DNA from: Betaproteobacteria bacterium
Lineage (GTDB): Bacteria > Pseudomonadota > Gammaproteobacteria > Burkholderiales > Casimicrobiaceae
Assembly (NCBI GenBank): GCA_005881895.1
Contig: VBCG01000151.1
Coordinates: 1-48,984, forward strand
Length of the DNA: 48,984 nucleotides
Direction of reading: 5' to 3'
Made by a program: the position numbers and the translations under genes. The notes beneath the pieces were generated by a model. The model searched no databases. It was not told the DNA's origin and saw nothing but the letters and a program-made list of their open reading frames with translations. Below are positions 26,010 through 34,711 of the stretch, piece by piece; position 1 is the stretch's first letter, and every line of letters starts with the position of its first letter.

Positions 26010-26045
26010 CGTCCGCGTCGCCCTGACGTTTGAGCGGGCAGGGAT

Positions 26046-26147
26046 TTAGCCTACGCGCTCGAAGCGGCGGAGCCGAATCTCTTCGGCCACGTTGGTTGTG
26101 ATCGTCGCACTGCCGCCGAGATCGGCGATCGTGCGCGCCACTTTGAC
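26046..26147 (-). pseudogene. 3' fragment of comM (second copy)
   Basis: Minus strand encodes VKVARTIADLGGSATITTNV then AEEIRLRRFERVG and a TAA stop, closely related to the last 34 residues of the intact comM product at 29637 (VKVARTIADLGGCETITTTH ... IQLRRFERAA) but clearly diverged. Homology stops abruptly at 26147, after a 23-base stretch identical to 29719-29741. Confidence 0.85.
26125..26147. repeat. Direct repeat at the left edge of the comM-flanked insertion
   Basis: 23 bases identical to 29719-29741 in the same orientation, ending CGCGCCACTTTGAC. Similarity is lost immediately after it, so it may mark a recombination or attachment point. Confidence 0.65.
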
Positions 26148-26389
26148 CGTTCGCCGGTCAGCAATGTTGTGAACGACATCTCCAAACAGGTCTAAGCGCG
26201 ACTCCCCGGCCGATATTACGGTCTTTCGGTACTAGCGCCGCCTGTCTCGGTCGGCATGCGATTTGCTGGTCAACAGCATACTCGGCTAGCACCCTCTCTC
26301 TGAAAGATGCGATCCAAGTCCGGTAAAGCGCCCAATCACGGGAGAGAGTCGCGACTCTAAGGCCGAGTGCTTACGGAGGCTCTGCCTTC
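26148..26389. other. Left arm of the insertion, no gene seen
   Basis: About 240 bases without convincing coding sequence before the DUF1631 gene. The stretch is visibly richer in A/T than its surroundings (for example GATATTACGGTCTTTCGGT). It probably holds the promoter of the DUF1631 gene; TACGGAGGCTC about 15 bases before the ATG is the likely ribosome site. Confidence 0.5.
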
Positions 26390-28720
26390 ATGATCGCACC
26401 GTTGGAATTGGTCCAAGAATCGGCCGAGTCTTTCGGAATTGCGACCAAGCCACAGGCGCCAGCGGCGGCGCCTATCGGCAGTTTTGCGGGCACTGGCGCG
26501 GCACGCGCAATCCTTTGTGATTGCTTTGAGATCTATCGCACCGCTTCCATCGGACTTGCCAAGCTCTCGATCGAAACCAGCAACGATCTCTTTGAGATGG
26601 ATCCGCTGGTGACGATGGAGGAAGTTTACGAGTTCAAGTCCAAGCGCAAGGAATGGGCCAAAAGATTCGACACGACACTACGGGAACTCTTTGAGAAGCG
26701 TCTCGCTGGCCACCGGCGGAAAGGACGTCGGCCCGATGCGGAGCAGTCGCTCAGCTCCCTTCGGGTGATGAGCGACAACGATACCGACAAGCAGAGCGCG
26801 CTCGCAAATGCGACAAAGTGGCTCATCGCAGTGACGGAACAGGAGCTCGATGCGCTCGACTATCGGGTATCGGTCCTATTCGACGAGCCGCCGAGCCGTG
26901 GGATCGACAATCCCTTCTCCCCTTCCTACCTGCTCGATGCGATCGGAGCGACCTCACGTTTGCTCTACCCGGAGGCGCGCATCTGGCGGCCCCTGATGGA
27001 GCGCGTGGTGAGCGACTTCGCTCCCGCGCTCAACAAAACTTATATCCAACTCAATCGATTCCTCGCCGAGCGTGGCGTCCTGCCCGAGATCGCGGCAATG
27101 TTGCGAGCGCGCAGCGACCTGCGACCCGCCAACGACGGGCACCTCCTACCGCTGTTCAATCGTCTGATCAACGAAGTCCATCCATGGCTGCAGGCATGGC
27201 GTACGCTCGACCGGAGCGCCGCAACCGCCGCGAACTATCACCTCGCACCGCTTGCGGTTAATCCGTATGTCGCGGCAGCATCGAACCTCCCGCACCGGTT
27301 GCAAAACGGTACGCTCGGCGCCGGCGACTTTCCTCTGCTTGACCCGATGATGGCGCCGAGGGGCCTGTCCGAGGTGCTCGAGACGCTCGACTACTGGCAG
27401 CGCATGGATCCCTTGGCCGAGCATCTGCGCTCAGGCGCGCCGATCGGGATCGACTTCGGAGTGACGCCGGTGAATCGCATCCCATGGATTCACGCGGCGA
27501 TCGCTTCTCGAATCAGCGACGAAAGCGCACGGAGCACGATCGATGTGGTTGGCTTTCTATTCGATTACATCTTCCGCGACGCGTCGATTCCACCCCGTAT
27601 TCGTCTCGTCTTCGACGGACTGCAGGTGCCGATCCTCAAGGTTGCATTGGCCGATCCGACGTTCTTCGCCGACAAGAACCATCCGGCGCGGCGGTTGATC
27701 GACGACCTTGCCGACGCGGCAATTGGCGCCGATGACGACGAACCTTACCGCAATGCAGTCGAGCGCCTTGCGACGTCGATCGTCGATGACATTCGTGTCG
27801 AATTCGTGATGGACACTGATGTCTTCGAGCGTGCGGGCCGAGCATTGAAAAAATTCACCGATGATCGGCGTGAGCAAACGTCTCGGGCCATCCAGCCGCA
27901 GGTAGACGCCGGCTTGGCTGCGGAGTCCCGCGACGCCGACCGCTCCCAGGTCCGCGTGCTCATGCGAGACAAGCTCGCGGGTGTCGAGGTGCCCTTCGAC
28001 GTGCGTGCCTTTGCCGGCACCGTATGGGCCGAATATCTCACGCGAATCCGGCAAACCGAGGGATCCGGGAGCGATTCATACGCTGCCGCCGTCCAGATCG
28101 TGGACGACATGTTGTGGTCCATTGCGGCCAAGGAGCGCGCGGGCCAGAAAGCTCGGCTGTCAAAGATGATTCCGTCGCTGGTTCGCAGCCTGCGCGCAGG
28201 AGCCGCCGCGGCGCAGGTAAGCAACGAGAAGATGAAGCGCTTCCTGGATGCGCTGTACGAATTGCACATCGGGGCGATTACCTCACGCAGGGCCGGCGCT
28301 GACGGATCCGCTGCAGCGAGTCCGGCTGTGCTTGCGGCCGATGTCAAACCAACCGAAAAGAATGTGCATGATTTCATCGCCGATATCGTGCTGGGCACGT
28401 GGCTCGCATTCGACAAAGATGGGACGCGCGTCGATGCGCAATTGACCTGGATCAGCCCATCGCGCGCCACCTATATATTTACGGGCCGCGCCCAGTCGGA
28501 CGTGAGGGTGTTCACACCGGAGGAACTTGCGTGGGAGGTGAGCGCAGGTAAAGCGACACTGATCTTGGAGCCGGTACCGCTGTTCGACCGCGCCGTGAGC
28601 GTTACCCTGGAATATCTAGTTGAACAAAAGACGAGGCGGGACGCCGGCGCAGTCGGCGCGCACGGCGCCGGCGCTGATCGATTGCCCCCCACTTGCAGTT
28701 CCAACCTCGCTACAGCGTAA
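26390..28720 (+). CDS. DUF1631 family protein
   Basis: 776 residues, the usual size. Recognised from AILCDCFEIYRTASIGLA near the N-terminus, NPFSPSYLLDAIGATSRLL, LLPLFNRLINEVHPWL, the central IRLVFDGLQVPILKVALADP block with FFADKNHPARRLIDDLADA, and the C-terminal beta-rich part (GTWLAFDKDGTRVDAQLTWI, YIFTGR). The family is widespread in betaproteobacteria; its function is unknown and the C-terminal part resembles regulatory PilZ-like barrels only loosely. It is the only intact gene between the two comM ends. The last 30 residues are low-complexity (GAVGAHGAGADRLPPT) and may be a recent extension through a lost stop. Confidence 0.88.
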   Translation: MIAPLELVQESAESFGIATKPQAPAAAPIGSFAGTGAARAILCDCFEIYRTASIGLAKLSIETSNDLFEMDPLVTMEEVYEFKSKRKEWAKRFDTTLRELFEKRLAGHRRKGRRPDAEQSLSSLRVMSDNDTDKQSALANATKWLIAVTEQELDALDYRVSVLFDEPPSRGIDNPFSPSYLLDAIGATSRLLYPEARIWRPLMERVVSDFAPALNKTYIQLNRFLAERGVLPEIAAMLRARSDLRPANDGHLLPLFNRLINEVHPWLQAWRTLDRSAATAANYHLAPLAVNPYVAAASNLPHRLQNGTLGAGDFPLLDPMMAPRGLSEVLETLDYWQRMDPLAEHLRSGAPIGIDFGVTPVNRIPWIHAAIASRISDESARSTIDVVGFLFDYIFRDASIPPRIRLVFDGLQVPILKVALADPTFFADKNHPARRLIDDLADAAIGADDDEPYRNAVERLATSIVDDIRVEFVMDTDVFERAGRALKKFTDDRREQTSRAIQPQVDAGLAAESRDADRSQVRVLMRDKLAGVEVPFDVRAFAGTVWAEYLTRIRQTEGSGSDSYAAAVQIVDDMLWSIAAKERAGQKARLSKMIPSLVRSLRAGAAAAQVSNEKMKRFLDALYELHIGAITSRRAGADGSAAASPAVLAADVKPTEKNVHDFIADIVLGTWLAFDKDGTRVDAQLTWISPSRATYIFTGRAQSDVRVFTPEELAWEVSAGKATLILEPVPLFDRAVSVTLEYLVEQKTRRDAGAVGAHGAGADRLPPTCSSNLATA

Positions 28721-28781
28721 TCTCATCCTGGCTGAACAGCGGTCCGCGGTGCGCAACGGCGGCCTAACGAGTCCGACAAGA

Positions 28782-29211
28782 CTAGTTGACCTGTTCGCTG
28801 TCGTCCTGTGCGCTCGCCCGCAGTGCGAGGCTAAGCCTGTCCACGATCCCGAGCTTGCGAAAGATACCGGTCAGGTGGGCTTTTACCGTCCGCTCGGTGA
28901 TGAGCAACTGCCGAGCGATTGTTGCTTTCACCGTTTCCGATCAATTCGCCAATTTCCCGTTCACGCACGGTCAAGGCGGCTAGACGCCCGGCAACGACGC
29001 GTGTCGTTGGTGTTTCATTACGCAGTCGCGCACCGAGCTTATCCAGTAAACGTGGCGTGATGGAACGTCGGATCCACAGTTCCCCTTGCTGGACGGCCAC
29101 GACAATGCGTTTGAGCAGTTGCGGATCGACGTCGCTTTTGCAGCAGCCCTGGACGCCGGCCTTGAACAACGCCAATTCCGTCTCATCGGAGAAGACACCC
29201 GTCAGTCGGCG
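28782..29211 (-). pseudogene. LuxR-family response regulator, truncated and frameshifted
   Basis: The minus strand reads GVFSDETELALFKAGVQGCC, then the end of a receiver domain (DVDPQLLKRIVVAVQQGELW) and the start of a LuxR helix-turn-helix (LAALTVREREIGELIGNG). A one-base loss near 28920 then shifts the frame; the other frame continues VKATIARQLLITERTVKAHL and TGIFRKLGIVDRLSLALRAS to a TAG at 28782. Most of the receiver domain, including the phosphorylated aspartate, is missing. It is a dead two-component output gene. Confidence 0.85.
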
Positions 29212-29214
29212 CCG

Positions 29215-29530
29215 TTATCGACCCGCCCAGATCACGCCCGCGATGACGTCGTTATCCTGTCCAAGCCCTTGCACATTAAGAACCGTGACGGGCATGAGAT
29301 GAACGCCGGCATGCGCGACGCCTGCGATTCCCTCGGGCAGTGTCGTGTTGGTACTCGCCGCAACGATCCCGGCCACTCGGGTTCCGCGACCGCCCGGATC
29401 CGTCATTCCGTTCGGGCCATCCAGAATCGATGTTCCTGTTACGACGTTGGCGCTCAAATTCGGGCGAAACGTTCCATTGGACGTAGGTACACCCGTACTT
29501 CGGTGCAGGCGTTTGAACTGTCGCCGCTGA
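29215..29530 (-). pseudogene. Subtilisin-family (S8) peptidase fragment
   Basis: Contains NVVTGTSILDGPNGMTDPGG, RGTRVAGIVAAS, GIAGVAHAGVHLMPVTVLNV and DNDVIAGVIWA, the region of S8 peptidases around the catalytic histidine. The expected GHGTHVAG reads GRGTRVAG, so the histidine is lost. The aspartate and serine regions are absent. The frame stops a few bases before the LuxR remnant, showing two gene fragments joined directly. Confidence 0.75.
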
Positions 29531-29636
29531 CGACTACATCTTGCTCAGCGCAAAAGCTGTCGTCTTGGCGTCGGCATGGCGCGAAGAAGACGCGCGCATA
29601 CCCTAATATCTTTTATCGCTCGTGGTTTCGCGCGCG

Positions 29637-31142
29637 TTATGCAGCGCGCTCGAATCGCCGCAATTGAATCGCTTCCGCCATGTGCGTGGTCGTGATCGTC
29701 TCGCAACCGCCGAGATCCGCGATCGTGCGCGCCACTTTGACGATCCGGTGATAGGCGCGCGCCGAAAGCGACATGCGCGTCATCGCTTTGGCGAGAAGCG
29801 TTTCTGCCGCGGACTCCGGACAGCAGTGTGTCACGACCTCCGGAACCGTCAGGCGCGCATTAGCCTTGTCTTGTCGAGTACGTTGTAGCGCATGCGCCGC
29901 GACGACGCGGACGCGTACCTGCGCGGACGATTCGCCGGCGGGAGGCGCAGACGACATTGCCAGCGCATCGGCGGACACGGAGGGCACCTCGATCGCGAGA
30001 TCCAGCCGATCGATCAGCGGGCCGGAGACGCGCCCTCGATACCGCGCGATCTGATCGGCGCCACAACGGCAGCGGTCGCTCGCGTGGCCGAGCCATCCGC
30101 AGGGACATGGGTTCATCGCCGCCACGAGCTGAAATTGCGCGGGATACGTGCTTTGACGCGCCGCGCGCGAAATGTTGATGACGCCCGATTCCAGCGGCTC
30201 GCGCAGCACTTCGAGGACGCGACGATCCCATTCCGGCAGCTCGTCCAAGAACAAGACGCCGTGATGCGCCAGCGATATCTCGCCCGGACGCGGGTTGCTT
30301 CCGCCACCGACCAGCGCGACTGCGCTCGCCGTGTGATGCGGCGCGCGATAGGGACGCTCGCGCCAGCGCTCGGGCACAAATCGACCGGCGAGCGACGCAA
30401 GCGCCGCCGACTCGAGCGCTTCGTCCTCCGAAAGTGGCGGCAACAGCGACGGCAGCCGTTGCGCGAGCATCGATTTGCCGGTTCCGGGTGGCCCGACGAA
30501 CAGCACGCTGTGTCGTCCCGCAGCGGCGATTTCGAGCGCGCGTTTGGCCTGCGCTTGCCCGCGGACGTCGCTCAGATCAGGTCCCGCTGCACACGCAACG
30601 ATGGGGCCCGCCGTCATCGCGGGCAGCCGCTGTCGTCCGGTCACATGTGCACAGACCGCGAGCAACGAATTCGCGGGATAAACGATTGCGTCTCGCACGA
30701 GCGACGCTTCCGCCGCCGACGCTGCCGGCAGCACGAACGCGCGGCCGTCGCGTCGTGCCGAAAACACCATGGCCAACGCGCCGCGAATCGCGCGAAGCTC
30801 GCCGGTCAGCGCGAGCTCGCCCGCGAATTCGTATGGGTCGAGCGCCGCTGCCGGAATTTGCCCTGTGGCCGCAAGAATGCCCAGGGCAATCGGCAAGTCG
30901 AATCGCCCTGATTCCTTCGGCAGATCGGCCGGCGCGAGGTTGACCGTGATCTTGCGCGCGGGAAATTCGAATTGCGCATTTTGTAGCGCCGCGCGAACGC
31001 GGTCGCGCGCTTCGCGCACTTCGGCCTGCGGCAGGCCGACCAGGCGTACACCGGGCAAGCCGCCTGCGAGATGCACCTCGACCGTCACCACCGGCGCATG
31101 AACGCCGGCGAGCGCGCGACTTCGCACGACCGCAACCGCCAT
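29637..31142 (-). CDS. comM: YifB/ComM family Mg-chelatase-like AAA+ ATPase
   Basis: 501 residues. N-terminal Lon-like fold (SRALAGVHAPVVTVEVHLAG ... GLPQAEVREARDRVR), then an AAA+ domain with Walker A GPPGTGKS at 227-234, the GEISLAHHGVLFLDELPEW Walker B region and a C-terminal segment with zinc-type cysteines (NPCPCGWLGHASDRCRC). ComM is a hexameric helicase that helps branch migration during natural transformation. Its last 35 codons have a second, diverged copy at 26046, so the 3' end may have been supplied by the inserted DNA. The gene is otherwise intact. Confidence 0.95.
   Translation of the reverse strand: MAVAVVRSRALAGVHAPVVTVEVHLAGGLPGVRLVGLPQAEVREARDRVRAALQNAQFEFPARKITVNLAPADLPKESGRFDLPIALGILAATGQIPAAALDPYEFAGELALTGELRAIRGALAMVFSARRDGRAFVLPAASAAEASLVRDAIVYPANSLLAVCAHVTGRQRLPAMTAGPIVACAAGPDLSDVRGQAQAKRALEIAAAGRHSVLFVGPPGTGKSMLAQRLPSLLPPLSEDEALESAALASLAGRFVPERWRERPYRAPHHTASAVALVGGGSNPRPGEISLAHHGVLFLDELPEWDRRVLEVLREPLESGVINISRAARQSTYPAQFQLVAAMNPCPCGWLGHASDRCRCGADQIARYRGRVSGPLIDRLDLAIEVPSVSADALAMSSAPPAGESSAQVRVRVVAAHALQRTRQDKANARLTVPEVVTHCCPESAAETLLAKAMTRMSLSARAYHRIVKVARTIADLGGCETITTTHMAEAIQLRRFERAA
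29719..29741. repeat. Direct repeat at the right edge of the comM-flanked insertion
   Basis: Identical to 26125-26147; lies within the last codons of intact comM. With its partner it brackets about 3.6 kb. Confidence 0.65.
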
Positions 31143-31286
31143 TGGGTGCTCTCGCTGCCGAACGTTGATTGGTTTTCATGCGAGCGCCCGAAACCCTCGA
31201 ACGCGCGATAAACCCGTGCAACGACTCTAGCCTAGCGAAAGCAGGCGCGCCTTCAGCCTTTTGGCGTAGCGCGCGCCGTTGAAGCG

Positions 31287-31541
31287 CTAACGGGGCGCTG
31301 GCGGCGAGCTGAAACGCGCCTCGAGATCCGCGACCCGCGCCTCGAGCTGCTCGAGCTTTTCGCGCGTCTTCAGCAACACCTGGGCCTGCGTATCGAATTC
31401 CGAACGCGGGACAACGTCGAGCTTGGCGAGACCGCTCTGCAGCATCGCTTTCACATTCTTCTCGATGTCTTTCGCGGGAGAGTTCTCGATCGCCTTGCCG
31501 ATGCGCGCTGCCCATTCGTCCAGCGTTTTGCTGTTCAGCAT
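31287..31541 (-). CDS. ubiK: Ubiquinone biosynthesis accessory factor UbiK
   Basis: 84 residues (BMFP/DUF526 family). Starts MLNSKTLDEWAARIGKAIEN with SPAKDIEKNVKAMLQSGLAK; the second half is a coiled coil (LLKTREKLEQLEARVADLEA). UbiK binds UbiJ and supports the multi-subunit Ubi complex that hydroxylates ubiquinone precursors under aerobic conditions. The start at 31541 is the family's normal N-terminus; upstream codons are not conserved. It is divergently oriented to the porin-glnK-amtB operon and lies upstream of comM. Confidence 0.92.
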   Translation of the reverse strand: MLNSKTLDEWAARIGKAIENSPAKDIEKNVKAMLQSGLAKLDVVPRSEFDTQAQVLLKTREKLEQLEARVADLEARFSSPPAPR

Positions 31542-31675
31542 CTGATCCTCGCAACGTCGATTGCCATCCGAATGCACCGAGTCTAGCAAAGGATCCGCTG
31601 TCGGTTTTCGTTCTTCGTAACGGTCAGGCGGCATGTCTATCCGTCGCTCAAATCTCGTGCAACCGATCGCCAAGC

Positions 31676-31692
31676 CGCACTCCTCTGGTGCG
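31676..31692 (+). promoter_or_regulatory. Predicted NtrC binding site
   Basis: CGCACTCCTCTGGTGCG is a 17-base dyad that fits the NtrC pattern TGCACyNNNNTGGTGCA at all core positions except the two outer bases. Its centre is about 110 bases upstream of the predicted sigma54 transcription start, the distance expected of an enhancer site. Confidence 0.65.
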
Positions 31693-31767
31693 AAGCGCCG
31701 CGGCTCCGTGCGATACGACGCGGTCCAAGGTTACGCAAGTCGTTGAAGTGACCGTGCTTTGTTGAAT

Positions 31768-31782
31768 GGGCACACGAAATGC
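31768..31782 (+). promoter_or_regulatory. Predicted sigma54 promoter of the porin-glnK-amtB operon
   Basis: GGGCACACGAAATGC has the -24 GGCAC and -12 TGC elements with exact spacing between the GG and GC pairs. It overlaps an in-frame ATG at 31779, which argues that translation begins at the later ATG 31842, about 50 bases downstream of the predicted start of transcription. Confidence 0.65.
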
Positions 31783-31841
31783 TGACCACCCGCTCGCAGC
31801 ATCCGCTTTTCCCAACCTCCAACTCGAAACGGGATCCCTCC

Positions 31842-32687
31842 ATGCAAGCGTCCGCTCTGTTTCGCCAATCCGCCCTGGCCGTCGCGTGCGGTGCGTTGTT
31901 CGCGGGAAGCGTCCTCGCCCAAACGCCTGCGCCCGCAGCCGCTCCGACGGCCGAGCATACGTTCACGGCAAACGTCGGAATCTATAGCGAATACATCTTC
32001 CGCGGCATCGCCCAGACCGCGGGGAGGCCGGCGCTTCAAGGCGGCTTCGATTACGCGCACGCCAGCGGTTTCTATTTAGGCACATGGGCGTCGAACATCA
32101 GCTGGCTCGAGGACTTCGGCCTCTACAACCGCTCGAGCCTCGAGTGGGACTTCTACGGCGGCTACAAGCAGAACTTCCCCGATCCCTACGGAGATTTCTT
32201 CTACGACGTCGGCTTCTACGGCTACGTTTATCCCGGTCGCAAGAATCCCGGCGTCACCAGCGTGGACACGTGGGAACTGTACGGTGCGCTCGGATGGAAG
32301 TGGGTGAGCGTCAAAGTCTCATACAGTCTCACCGATTATTTCGGCGCGCGTCCGAATGCCAGTCAGAGCAAGACCGACGGCACGTTTTACATCGACGCGT
32401 CGGCGACCTATCCGATCGAAGAAACGGGTTGGGCCATTCTCGGCCACGTCGGGCATCTCGATGTGCGCCATGACGGCAGCGATGGCGATCCGACCACGGC
32501 GGGCAAGGTCGGCTACACGGACTGGAAGCTTGGTGTCTCGTACACCGTTCCGGAAGGCCTTTTCAAGAGCGTTGAGCTCGGCGCGTATTACACCGACAGC
32601 AACGCGAAGCAGCGCTTCTACACCGATCTGACCGGATACGACACCACGAAGGCTCGCGGCGTCGTGTACGTCAAGAAAACGTTTTAG
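31842..32687 (+). CDS. TorF family putative porin
   Basis: 281 residues. Signal peptide (ALFRQSALAVACGALFAGSVLAQ), a short A/P linker, then alternating beta strands of an outer-membrane barrel: VGIYSEYIFRGIAQTAGRPA, GFDYAHASGFYLGTWASNIS, LEWDFYGGYKQNF. It ends VVYVKKTF with a terminal aromatic residue, typical of barrel proteins. Such porins often precede glnK-amtB in betaproteobacteria. A role in outer-membrane permeation of nitrogen compounds under nitrogen limitation is inferred from the operon. glnK starts 24 bases downstream. Confidence 0.88.
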   Translation: MQASALFRQSALAVACGALFAGSVLAQTPAPAAAPTAEHTFTANVGIYSEYIFRGIAQTAGRPALQGGFDYAHASGFYLGTWASNISWLEDFGLYNRSSLEWDFYGGYKQNFPDPYGDFFYDVGFYGYVYPGRKNPGVTSVDTWELYGALGWKWVSVKVSYSLTDYFGARPNASQSKTDGTFYIDASATYPIEETGWAILGHVGHLDVRHDGSDGDPTTAGKVGYTDWKLGVSYTVPEGLFKSVELGAYYTDSNAKQRFYTDLTGYDTTKARGVVYVKKTF

Positions 32688-33050
<363 letters not shown>

Positions 33051-33060
33051 GGGGATATCA

Positions 33061-34569
33061 ATGAAAAAGGTCTTCGCGATTATCGCGATGCTGGGGACGT
33101 TTGCGTTCGCTGCACCGGCTTTCGGGCAGGACAAGGACAAAGCGGCGCCGGCACCCGCCGCCACGCCTGCACCGGCTGCGACACCGGCACCCGCTCCTGC
33201 GCCGGCGCCCGCAGCACCCGCTGCCACTGCCGCACCGGCGCCTACGCCAAACAAGGGCGACGTCGCCTGGATGCTGACATCAACGGCGCTCGTGCTGATG
33301 ATGAGCGTGCCGGCGCTCGCGCTTTTCTACGGCGGGATGGTGCGCTCGAAAAACATGCTGTCGATGCTGATGCAGGTCTTCGTCGTGTTTTCGATGATCG
33401 TCGTGCTGTGGTCGGTCTATGGTTACAGCCTCGCGTTCACCGAGGGAAACGCATTCTTCGCCAGCTTCGATCGACTGTTCCTCAAGGGCACGTTCGATTC
33501 GGCGAAAGGCGAATTCGCGATGGCCGCGACGTTCTCCAAGAACACGCCGCTCTACGAACTTGTCTACGTCGCGTTCCAGGCGACGTTCGCCGCGATCACC
33601 GTCTGCCTGATCCTGGGCGGCTTCGCCGAGCGGATGAAGTTCTCCGCAGTCTTGCTGTTCTCGGCGCTCTGGTTCACGTTCTCGTACTGCCCGGTCGCGC
33701 ACATGGTGTGGTACTGGGCCGGCCCCGATGCGTATACGGCGGCGAACGTAGTTGATGCCACCAACGCCAAGGCGGGCTTCATCTGGCAGATGGGTGCGCT
33801 GGACTTCGCGGGCGGCACGGTCGTGCACATCAACTCGGGCGTCGCAGGATTAGTCGGCGCAATCGTACTGGGCAAGCGCATCGGCTTCGGCAAGGAATCG
33901 ATGGCGCCGCACAATCTGCCGATGACGATGATCGGGGCGTCGCTGTTATGGGTGGGCTGGTTCGGCTTCAACGCGGGATCGGCGCTCGAAGCGAACGGCT
34001 CGGCATCGCTCGCGTTCATGAACACGTTCCTCGCCACCGCGTGCGCCGTGCTCTCCTGGACGTTCGGTGAATGGGTCGTGAAGGGCAAGCCCTCAATGCT
34101 GGGTGCAGCGTCGGGCGCGGTCGCCGGTCTCGTTGCGATTACACCCGCAGCGGGCAATGTCGGCATCCCGGGCGCATTCGTCATCGGACTTGCCGCAGGG
34201 CTCGTTTGCCTGTGGGGCGTCACGGGCCTCAAGAAGATGATCGGCGTCGACGATTCACTCGACGTGTTCGGCGTGCATGCCGTCGGCGGGGTTCTCGGCG
34301 CGCTGCTGACCGGCATCTTCGTGTCGCCCGATCTGGGCGGTCCCAACATCGTCTCCGACTGGGTAACCGGCAAGACCGAATACCCCGGTTATCTGGCGCA
34401 ATTGTGGATTCAGGCCAAGGCGGTCGGCATCACGATCGTATGGACGGCAGTGGTCGCGTTCGTCTCGTACAAGATCACGGATCTGGTCGTAGGCTTGCGC
34501 GTTGTCGAGGAAGAGGAACGCGAAGGACTCGACATCAGCTCGCATGGCGAATCGGCGTATCGGATGTAA
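33061..34569 (+). CDS. amtB: Ammonium transporter
   Basis: 502 residues. Signal-like N-terminal helix (VFAIIAMLGTFAFAAPAFGQ), a periplasmic A/P-rich linker of about 45 residues (APAPAATPAPAATPAPAPAP) and then the Amt core of eleven helices starting GDVAWMLTSTALVLMMSVPA. Key parts seen: FYGGMVRSKNML, ALDFAGGTVVHINSGVAGLV with one of the pore histidines, and DDSLDVFGVHAVGGVLGALL with the second. It conducts ammonium under nitrogen limitation. The ribosome site AAGGGG and 10-base gap after glnK support coupled expression. The long A/P linker is more than usual but seen in related species. Confidence 0.96.
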   Translation: MKKVFAIIAMLGTFAFAAPAFGQDKDKAAPAPAATPAPAATPAPAPAPAPAAPAATAAPAPTPNKGDVAWMLTSTALVLMMSVPALALFYGGMVRSKNMLSMLMQVFVVFSMIVVLWSVYGYSLAFTEGNAFFASFDRLFLKGTFDSAKGEFAMAATFSKNTPLYELVYVAFQATFAAITVCLILGGFAERMKFSAVLLFSALWFTFSYCPVAHMVWYWAGPDAYTAANVVDATNAKAGFIWQMGALDFAGGTVVHINSGVAGLVGAIVLGKRIGFGKESMAPHNLPMTMIGASLLWVGWFGFNAGSALEANGSASLAFMNTFLATACAVLSWTFGEWVVKGKPSMLGAASGAVAGLVAITPAAGNVGIPGAFVIGLAAGLVCLWGVTGLKKMIGVDDSLDVFGVHAVGGVLGALLTGIFVSPDLGGPNIVSDWVTGKTEYPGYLAQLWIQAKAVGITIVWTAVVAFVSYKITDLVVGLRVVEEEEREGLDISSHGESAYRM

Positions 34570-34663
34570 GCGGCGGTAAGTAATAAGCGGCGCGGGTGTA
34601 CACTCCTCCGCTCGCGCGCATTTTGGGGGTTCCCCCACACGGCGTTTCTCCTCAGTGGCTATC

Positions 34664-34689
34664 GGGCGCCTCACGGTGCCCGTTTTTTT
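34664..34689 (+). terminator. Intrinsic terminator downstream of amtB
   Basis: GGGCGCC TCAC GGTGCCC forms a seven-base stem (one G-U) with a four-base loop, followed by G and seven T residues. A second hairpin, GGGGGTTCCCCC, lies upstream at 34625-34636. Confidence 0.85.
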
Positions 34690-34711
34690 GCACAGCTGAC
34701 CCGCTAGCGCC

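Noticed and set aside
26010-26040. Short direct repeat GTCGCCCTGACGT after chaB
   Set aside because: Only two short units across a stop codon; too small to carry weight as an attachment site or array.
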